Assembly (NCBI GenBank): GCA_016185845.1
Contig: JACPMV010000054.1
Coordinates: 1 to 39,966, forward strand
Source: Candidatus Woesearchaeota archaeon
GTDB lineage: Archaea; Nanobdellota; Nanobdellia; Woesearchaeales; GW2011-AR4
Direction: 5' to 3'
DNA: 39,966 nt
A program made the position numbers and the translations under genes. The notes beneath the pieces were generated by a model, which did no database searches, had not been told where the DNA came from, and saw only the letters and a program-made list of their open reading frames with translations. This document shows, in pieces, positions 32,250 to 38,238 of this stretch (position 1 is the stretch's first letter; the number at the start of each line of letters is the position of its first letter).

Positions 32250-32653
32250 TCTTTTATTCCTAAACTCTCAACAAATCTTAACAAATATCCTTCAGGATCT
32301 TTAACAAGAAACTGTTTTAACCCATATAACCTATTTTTGACTTTATACCATCTTTCAAAAGGTTTGACATAAATTGGATAATGTGATTTCTTTAATGAAC
32401 CCAATAACGGATTGATACTCTCGACTGTAATCTGTAAATGAATTCCACGGCCATAAGGGTGATTTAATCCTCCAGTGTTCCATTCTGGATTGTTTTGCTC
32501 AATCATAATCTGGGTTTTTCCTAAAGAAAGAAATGCAAATTGAGATTCCTTTCTTTCGTATTCTACTTTAAATCCAAGAATTTTTGTATAAAAATCCAGA
32601 CTTTTTGCAAAATCAGACGTTCTCAACTCAGGAATTAACGAATTAAATATCAT
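32246..32653 (-). CDS. VOC (glyoxalase/bleomycin-resistance) family protein
   Basis: A 135-residue member of the vicinal oxygen chelate superfamily. Two beta-alpha-beta-beta-beta modules are visible: IPELRTSDFAKSLDFYTKIL (GFKVEYERKESQFAFLSLG follows) and HLQITVESINPLLGSLKK...FLVKDPEGYLLRFVESLG. The C-terminal DPEGYLLRF is the usual metal-site strand; a His at GRGIHLQI and a Glu near QIMIEQ could be other ligands. The gene is more AT-rich than its neighbours and may be acquired. Substrate is unknown: antibiotic binding or dioxygenase/isomerase activity are all possible. Confidence 0.8.
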   Translation of the reverse strand: MIFNSLIPELRTSDFAKSLDFYTKILGFKVEYERKESQFAFLSLGKTQIMIEQNNPEWNTGGLNHPYGRGIHLQITVESINPLLGSLKKSHYPIYVKPFERWYKVKNRLYGLKQFLVKDPEGYLLRFVESLGIKD

Positions 32654-32685
32654 AATCAGAAATAAATCTGATTTAATTTAAATAA

Positions 32686-33309
32686 TTATTCTAAAACCTT
32701 CAGTTTGCCGGGCTTGACCTCAAAAACATCGCCGCTTTCAAGCAGCCGGTTTATCATCTGCTCCGCATCATTATTTTTGGAATTTTTTATAACCGAATCA
32801 AAATCAGCACCTTCCCCATTGTCGAGGCTTTTTATCAGCAGATAAACCTCTTCGCTTGCAGCCTGAGGTAATTCAGCAGCAGGTGCTTCATCTTTAATCT
32901 TAACTGTTTCAAAATTGATATTTTTCAGCTCAAGCTTCCTTAAATTGACCCATGAAACATCATCTATCTTTTTGACTATCTCCGGCATTATGTACCTCTC
33001 ATTACCGAATTCCCGTATCCTGCCGATCACCAATACAAAATCCCCGATATCTATATTTGAAAAAATATTCTTGTTTTCAAATGCCCTTAACGATATCTTT
33101 CCGGTGCCGTCGTCTATAACTGCATTTGAGGAATTTGACTGCTCGGACTTGTAAACAAAATTCGCAAGAATATTCACCCTGTAAACATTACTATTTCCAA
33201 TTATTACATAGCCCGCAGAAGCATCATCTTTGGCAAACCTGCCGCTTAAAATATCAGAAATCCTGGCTTTGCAGGCGACATTCCTTTTCTGAAATATTTG
33301 TTCCGGCAT
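32686..33309 (-). CDS. RPA32-like single-stranded DNA-binding protein
   Basis: A 207-residue protein with one OB fold (about residues 10-115: YVIIGNSNVYRVNILANFVY, then AVIDDGTGKISLRAFENKNI and GDFVLVIGRIREFGNERYIM) and a C-terminal winged helix (DFDSVIKNSKNNDAEQMINR, then LLESGDVFEVKPGKLKVLE). This is the layout of archaeal RPA-associated and RPA32-type proteins (COG3390-like). It begins four bases after the MCM stop, so the helicase and the ssDNA binder are probably co-transcribed. Confidence 0.8.
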   Translation of the reverse strand: MPEQIFQKRNVACKARISDILSGRFAKDDASAGYVIIGNSNVYRVNILANFVYKSEQSNSSNAVIDDGTGKISLRAFENKNIFSNIDIGDFVLVIGRIREFGNERYIMPEIVKKIDDVSWVNLRKLELKNINFETVKIKDEAPAAELPQAASEEVYLLIKSLDNGEGADFDSVIKNSKNNDAEQMINRLLESGDVFEVKPGKLKVLE

Positions 33310-33313
33310 TTTA

Positions 33314-36300
33314 TCATAATTTTCCTATGAATCCCCTTTTTGGTTCGTACACATCACCAGAACGCTTCAGTCTTTCCAAGGCCTCTTCAACCTTGTTCTC
33401 GTCAAGCCCCCTGTTTTTTGCTTCGGCAACAACATCTTCTATCGGAATTGCTTTTCCAAGCTTTGACTCAAGCTCGGTTATGACATCCTTCAAAATCATG
33501 ATATGGCTTCTCTGGCTTGCCCCAACTCCTGTTGCAATCCTGTCAATGTCTATCTTTCCGGTTTCCCTGTCAAACCCAACCTGCATCAGGCAGTACTCAA
33601 TCAGTTCAATCGCTTTTTTCGAATCTTTTCTTGTGACCCTGCTGTCAAGCCTGGACCTCGCAGATGCCTCGCTCAGCCTTACCAAAGCTTCCAGCTGCCT
33701 TGCAGATATCGGTATTGCCTTTATGCCGCCTTCTGAGCCGCCGCTTTTTCTCATGGTAAGGTAAAAATTTTTTATCTCTTCAAGAGCGCCGTCTGTCAGG
33801 GTAGGAACAATCTTTTGCCTGGCATAAGCTATATATTTTCTTAAAATTTCTGTTGAAATTTCCGGCTCGTTAACTTCAGGATTCTGGTGCAGTGTCAAAA
33901 TATGCTTGGCCATCTTCTCATCCCTTATCTCTTCCGGCAGGTCCTTGATGGGAAATATCAGGTCAAACCTGTTTATCAGCGTAGGCGGCAGATCAATCTG
34001 GTCAGCAATTATTCCGTAAGGATCGAACCTGCCGAATTTCGGATTGGCAGCAGCCAAAACAGTTGTTCTCGCAATCAAAGTAGCCTGTATGTTTGCTTTT
34101 GATATACTTACGGTCTGGTTTTCAAGGGCCTCGTGCATTGCTGCCCTGTCCTCATTGCTCATCTTGTCAAGCTCGTCAACACAGACAAGCCCGTCGCTGC
34201 TTAGCACCATTGCTCCTGCTTCCAAAGCCCAGCCTCTCAGAAATTCGTCTCGGACAACAGCAGCAGTAAGGCCTGCGCCTGAAACTCCCTTGCCGCTTAC
34301 ATACCTTCCTTTTGGGGCGAATGTAGTGATTCTTTTAAGCAGGGCAGATTTTCCGGAATTGTGGCAGACAATCCCATTAGCAATAAACATATGGCTTACA
34401 GGAACTTCAAAATCATAGACATCCCTAATTCCAGCAGGCAAAATCTTCACAACTTTTTCGTATCTTTGAGGTCGTTTTCTTTTTTGAATACCACTCTTAT
34501 TTTTTATTACTTCCAAAACATGCTGCAGCGCCTTCTTTTTCTTTTCAGAATTAAATCCAATATGCTTAGCAAATAGTTCCATATCTCTAGACCGCCTTAT
34601 GCATAAATTATCTTCTATAACCCTTGACTGGATTCCAAAATAAAGAAGCAATAATTGGACGTCAAGCAATAAATCATGTGCTGCAGATTTTAATTGTATG
34701 GAAGTTCTTCCCCTTCCATTTCCGAAAGCGCACCCGTCAGCTTCAAAAAGCCAGCTGACAAATTTAGCTACAACATGATTCGGGCTTCTGAATATTTGCT
34801 GCGGAACCCTTTTATTTGATAAGAAAGATAGCGACTGAGCTATTTGCCTGCTGTTTGTTTCCAATAAGTATAACCTTTGTTTAGCTATAATTTGCCTTAA
34901 AAGTCCAGTCCCATCATCAATAGTCTTAATACTTCCATCAGCTTCTTTTATATGTACAGAAGGAGTTACGTTGAATGTTGTTTTCCAAAGCCCCGAAATA
35001 TTTTCAACAAGATCTTTTTCTTCATTATTAACATAACAGGCTATAGTATACCCTTTTTTATAAACATGCCCATCACCGATGATATACCCGCACAAAGAAG
35101 CCAATTCAGGCGTAAATTTATCCGGAAGTGAAATATTTTTTAAATGCCCTGATTTTTTCGGAACTTTAGTAAAGCTTGTCGGTACAAGATTTTTGACTTT
35201 ATTCGGAACCTTTGGCATGACTCTTATCTCGGTTCCCATTAGAAGTTCATCTGCCCTTTGCCAGCCATTTTTTGTCAGCAGCGGCTGATTATAAGTGCAT
35301 ACTAATTCCTTGCCCGTTTCAGTCACTACCCTAAGAACAGGCTGACCCCTATAATGATGAAAAAGAGTCGCAAAATCATAGAACTTGTCTTTACTGTGCT
35401 TTCTGATTTTTGTAACAATCTCCTTTATAGGCTGTAAATGTTCTTTTCCAAGGCTCTTAATCTGTTCCATTCCCTTGTATACTAAAGAGACTTGGGAATC
35501 GCCAGCAATGCATCCGGGGTCGCCAACAAGCAAAATATGGAAGTCGCCCCTGCTCACGACATTGTCGCTCCTGACTTTCCTGACGCCGCCCATCAGCTGA
35601 AGAAGCAATGCTTCCTTTATCTTTTCATAGCCATAAATTGAAGGGGCAATCGAGTTTACAAGCTTTTCATAGCCATTGGGGTCATTGGCAATCTCAAGAA
35701 TCTGCTTTTCCTCCTCGTCTGTTATTTTTATGTCGTGGAAATTATCCTGCATGGGCTTTATGTAATTTGACTCCATCATAAGGTCAAATCTTGTTGATTT
35801 GCCGCCTGTTTTTGATATGATCGGGACTTCTTTTACTATTCCGATGACTTCCACTTTGCTGCCGGGAGCCATCCTTTTTTCGCTTATCGGGCTGACCAGG
35901 TCATTCGTAAGCAGGACATTGAAGCGCTTTGGCTGCTCTCCGCCCTCAAGATTTTCAGAAGCTTCCTCAAGAACTATTCCCTGGGCATCAACCAAGTCTT
36001 TGTCAAGCATGACAAACTTGCCTTTCCTGCCGCAGCCGCATCTTGTAGGCTCCTTGAAAGTGCCTTCAAGCTGCAAAACATTCATTATGTTGCCGCACAT
36101 CGGGCACTCGAACCTTGCAGAAGTGACCTGCGGCCTTACATCTGATTTCTGCCTTACAAGGCCCTGGATGCATAACAGCTTGTTTATGTGCTCGCTTCTT
36201 ATGTTTCTTATCATAATATTTTGAGTACTCGGAAGATTATGGAAGCGAATCTTGAAATTTGCCAGGCCGTCAATGTCAAACTGCTCAACTGATTTTTCTA

Positions 36301-36490
36301 TGGCCTTTACAGTTTCTTCAGGAGCATCAAGAAGCTCTGTTGCCAGGTCAGGGTCAAATTTGGAAAGCTCGGAGAAGTCCATAAGGAGGAATCTTTCGCC
36401 TCTCCTGGACTTGTCAAGCAAAGAATTGTAGTAATTAACCTCGATGAACTCCTGAAACCTCTTTATCTGGTCAATAACATTAAGCTCCAT
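33314..36490 (-). CDS. mcm: Replicative helicase MCM, interrupted by an intein
   Basis: A 1058-codon gene; without the intein (residues 327-711) it encodes 673 residues, normal for archaeal MCM. The N-terminal domain has a zinc site CPMCGN...CGCGRKG (about 129-155). The AAA+ core has Walker A GDPG|SGKSALL split by the intein, Walker B LVCVDELDKMS, sensor 1 AAANPKFGRFDPYG and arginine finger LINRFDLIF. The C-terminal winged helix ends in LKRSGDVYEPKRGFIGKL. A TATA box lies 28 bases upstream; RPA32-like follows. Confidence 0.96.
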   Translation of the reverse strand: MELNVIDQIKRFQEFIEVNYYNSLLDKSRRGERFLLMDFSELSKFDPDLATELLDAPEETVKAIEKSVEQFDIDGLANFKIRFHNLPSTQNIMIRNIRSEHINKLLCIQGLVRQKSDVRPQVTSARFECPMCGNIMNVLQLEGTFKEPTRCGCGRKGKFVMLDKDLVDAQGIVLEEASENLEGGEQPKRFNVLLTNDLVSPISEKRMAPGSKVEVIGIVKEVPIISKTGGKSTRFDLMMESNYIKPMQDNFHDIKITDEEEKQILEIANDPNGYEKLVNSIAPSIYGYEKIKEALLLQLMGGVRKVRSDNVVSRGDFHILLVGDPGCIAGDSQVSLVYKGMEQIKSLGKEHLQPIKEIVTKIRKHSKDKFYDFATLFHHYRGQPVLRVVTETGKELVCTYNQPLLTKNGWQRADELLMGTEIRVMPKVPNKVKNLVPTSFTKVPKKSGHLKNISLPDKFTPELASLCGYIIGDGHVYKKGYTIACYVNNEEKDLVENISGLWKTTFNVTPSVHIKEADGSIKTIDDGTGLLRQIIAKQRLYLLETNSRQIAQSLSFLSNKRVPQQIFRSPNHVVAKFVSWLFEADGCAFGNGRGRTSIQLKSAAHDLLLDVQLLLLYFGIQSRVIEDNLCIRRSRDMELFAKHIGFNSEKKKKALQHVLEVIKNKSGIQKRKRPQRYEKVVKILPAGIRDVYDFEVPVSHMFIANGIVCHNSGKSALLKRITTFAPKGRYVSGKGVSGAGLTAAVVRDEFLRGWALEAGAMVLSSDGLVCVDELDKMSNEDRAAMHEALENQTVSISKANIQATLIARTTVLAAANPKFGRFDPYGIIADQIDLPPTLINRFDLIFPIKDLPEEIRDEKMAKHILTLHQNPEVNEPEISTEILRKYIAYARQKIVPTLTDGALEEIKNFYLTMRKSGGSEGGIKAIPISARQLEALVRLSEASARSRLDSRVTRKDSKKAIELIEYCLMQVGFDRETGKIDIDRIATGVGASQRSHIMILKDVITELESKLGKAIPIEDVVAEAKNRGLDENKVEEALERLKRSGDVYEPKRGFIGKL
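34358..35512 (-). mobile_element. MCM intein with LAGLIDADG endonuclease; altered block B
   Basis: A 385-residue intein in the Walker A loop, residues 327-711 of the precursor. It starts with Cys327 (CIAGDSQVSL) and ends CHN711, with Ser as the +1 residue. LAGLIDADG motifs are LASLCGYIIGDGHV and FVSWLFEADGCAF. Block F (VYDFEVPVSHMFIANGIV) is normal. Block B reads TYNQPLLT: the conserved His of TxxH is Gln402 (codon CAG). That His normally helps the first acyl shift, so splicing may be slowed or use a variant chemistry. Without splicing the ATPase would be inactive. Confidence 0.9.
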
Positions 36491-36510
36491 AATTGCACCA
36501 TATCTTTTTT

Positions 36511-36526
36511 AGTTTATATATCCTGC
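36511..36526 (-). promoter_or_regulatory. TATA box of mcm
   Basis: On the minus strand CAGGATATATAAACT is centred about 28 bases before ATG 36490. The purine-rich bases ahead of it could be the TFB recognition element. The mRNA is predicted to be leaderless. Confidence 0.6.
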
Positions 36527-36565
36527 GTGAGGAAATGTCCAGTGGTATTACAAGAAAATAAAAAA

Positions 36566-37120
36566 TCAGGCTTTGACCCTTTTTAAGTTCTCAATCAGCT
36601 TGTCAAGCGCCGCATGGACTTCCTTCTCGCTTTTTGTCCCAGTGCAAACAACCTTTCCGTTGCTGAACAAAAGGAATGTTGCCTTTGCAGCAGCTAATTT
36701 GTAGACCAGGCCCGGAAACTGCTCAGGCTCGTACTCTGTATTCTCAAGCTTCATAGCCAGAGTGTTAAGGTTTAGGTCCATCCCGACGCTGCCTGAAGCA
36801 ACTATGTTCTGGATCTTTATTTCCGGCTTTACTGTTATCTTGACATTTATCTTTTCCAGGCTCTTTATTATCTTCTTGATGGACTCTTCTACCTTGTCCA
36901 TTGACCTTGCCCCTGTGCATACTACTTTGCCTGAACTGAATATCAAAGCAGATGTTTTTGGCTCTTTTATCCTTATTACAAGCCCCGGAAACTGCTCCGG
37001 ATTGTATTCCGTATTGCTTAATGTCGCTGCCATCTTTTCAAGCGGTATAGCATGCATTAAAGATGTAGAAACAACTATATTAACTACTTTTATGTCTCTT
37101 TTTGGTTCTTTCTTAGCCAT
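36566..37120 (-). CDS. tbp: TATA-box-binding protein (TBP)
   Basis: A 184-residue general transcription factor that binds the TATA boxes noted in this window. It is a direct repeat of two ~90-residue saddle halves: the first has NTEYNPEQFPGLVIRIKEPK and the second NTEYEPEQFPGLVYKLAAAK, each followed by the SSGKVVCTG or SNGKVVCTG strand. ATG 37120 is preceded by GGAGG at about 37128-37132, so this mRNA has a leader and a ribosome binding site. Archaeal TBPs often end in an acidic tail; this one does not. Confidence 0.97.
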   Translation of the reverse strand: MAKKEPKRDIKVVNIVVSTSLMHAIPLEKMAATLSNTEYNPEQFPGLVIRIKEPKTSALIFSSGKVVCTGARSMDKVEESIKKIIKSLEKINVKITVKPEIKIQNIVASGSVGMDLNLNTLAMKLENTEYEPEQFPGLVYKLAAAKATFLLFSNGKVVCTGTKSEKEVHAALDKLIENLKRVKA

Positions 37121-37361
37121 TTTAGATTCCTCCGATTAAAACAACATGTTTTAGCTGAATAAGCCCTAAAACACCCCCTTTTTGATATTTAAGGCTTGAA
37201 TCAAATTCGGTTAGCTTATTTATTTATAAATCTTTATAAAGCAGCTTCATTTATAAATACTTTTGTTTTTAAATGGGATTATTATGAAATAGGTTTTGAA
37301 GAGAGTATGCCTCCTTAATTTCAAGTGGAAAAATAACATTTTAATGTGCTGAAACCACATA
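37121..37361. other. TBP upstream region, AT-rich, no gene seen
   Basis: The TBP ribosome binding site is at 37128-37132, and a likely TBP TATA box (minus strand, near 37178-37190) lies behind it. From 37200 to 37260 there are several more TATA-like palindromes (TTTATAAAT type) readable on both strands. They could drive TBP or a rightward transcript into the inverted repeat that follows. No reading frame is convincing. Confidence 0.4.
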
Positions 37362-37501
37362 TAAAAATTCCAACAACAACAATGGGCTCAAACACGGATT
37401 TTTGAGCACAGCGAAAAAATCCTATTTCGAAAGGAGAAATTCACACTACGCATGGATTTTTCCTCTCCAGTCAGTTTTCGCCCTTGTTGTTGGAATTTTT
37501 A
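37362..37501. repeat. long inverted repeat enclosing ~100 bases (possible structured RNA or MITE-like element)
   Basis: The left arm 37362-37379 (TAAAAATTCCAACAACAA) pairs perfectly with 37484-37501. After a four-base bulge on the left, GGGC (37384-37387) pairs with GCCC (37480-37483). Inside are a GCTCAAA/TTTGAGC hairpin (37386-37407) and a possible GAAAAAATCC/GGATTTTTC pairing. An ACATATAAAAA box at about 37357-37367 overlaps the left arm. No clear target-site duplication is seen. It could be a small RNA gene with a terminal stem, a mobile-element remnant or a regulatory element. Confidence 0.5.
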
Positions 37502-37537
37502 ATTCAGAAAAGAAATAATGACGTTGAACATCAATAG

Positions 37538-37547
37538 TTTTATAAAA
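37538..37547 (+). promoter_or_regulatory. TATA box of the RNase P p30 gene
   Basis: TTTATAAAAT is centred about 26 bases before ATG 37569, consistent with a leaderless transcript that begins just after the inverted repeat. Confidence 0.55.
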
Positions 37548-37568
37548 TAATAACGGATATTAGTAATT

Positions 37569-38144
37569 ATGTCCAGCGATGTAGTAATCCCAAAAAACAA
37601 CGAAGCGGAGTTTATTGAAATAGCTGCAAAACTTGGCATTAAAAAAATGCATTTCTTATATGATTTTGACGGTTATAACGAAGAAAAGGCCAAAAAAAAG
37701 CTAGATTCAATAGATAATAAAAAAATAAGCATTGAAATCGGATTTTTGATAAATCAAAAAAATCTGAACAAAGCTGCAAAAATTTCAAGATTTCTCACAG
37801 CAAAAAGCTCTGACAAAGACAGGTTTTTCATCGAAAGCAAAAAAGTAAAAATCATCTACGGCTTTGAGGAATCCGGCAGAAATGACTTCATGCACCAGAG
37901 GGCTTCTGGATTAAACCATATATTGTGCGAACTGGCAAGGAAAAACAATGTTTCTATAGGATTTTCATACAGCTCAATCATCAATAACAAAACCCCGGCA
38001 GTAATTATCGGAAGAATGATGCAGAATATTATCTTATGCAAGAAATACAAGGTTAACACAATATTTGCTTCCTTTTCTTCAAATCCATTCGAGCTAAGGC
38101 AGCCTCATGACATCTTAAGCCTGTTCAGGCTGCTTGGATACTAA
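37569..38144 (+). CDS. rnp3: RNase P protein component 3 (Rpp30-like)
   Basis: A 191-residue PHP-fold subunit of RNase P, which trims the 5' leader of pre-tRNAs. The C-terminal half is diagnostic: RASGLNHILCELARKNNVSI, then GFSYSSIIN, IIGRMMQNIILCKKYKVNTI and FASFSSNPFELRQPHDILSL ending FRLLGY. The N-terminus MSSDVVIPKNNEAEFIEIAA replaces the usual DLNVP strand, so metal-type PHP residues are absent, as expected for this non-catalytic subunit. It is slightly short for the family. Confidence 0.9.
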   Translation: MSSDVVIPKNNEAEFIEIAAKLGIKKMHFLYDFDGYNEEKAKKKLDSIDNKKISIEIGFLINQKNLNKAAKISRFLTAKSSDKDRFFIESKKVKIIYGFEESGRNDFMHQRASGLNHILCELARKNNVSIGFSYSSIINNKTPAVIIGRMMQNIILCKKYKVNTIFASFSSNPFELRQPHDILSLFRLLGY

Positions 38145-38153
38145 AAATTCTAG

Positions 38154-38168
38154 CTTTGTAAAACAAAA
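38154..38168 (+). terminator. small hairpin after RNase P p30
   Basis: CTTTGT-AAA-ACAAAAG gives a short stem ten bases after the p30 stop, followed by TTTT. It is a weak terminator candidate; TATA-like boxes for the next gene begin about 15 bases further on (38183-38194 and 38213-38225). Confidence 0.3.
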
Positions 38169-38238
38169 GATTTTAATAGTGGTATTTAAATAAAATTCTT
38201 TGCGATAGATACAGCTATAAAATATAATAAAGAGGCAG

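Noticed and set aside
33126-33764. A 212-codon plus-strand ORF opposite the 3' end of mcm
   Set aside because: It overlaps the conserved MCM C-terminal domain and the RPA-like gene and has no recognisable motif.
37381-37404. ATGGGCTCAAAC... as a coding start inside the long inverted repeat
   Set aside because: It stops after six residues.
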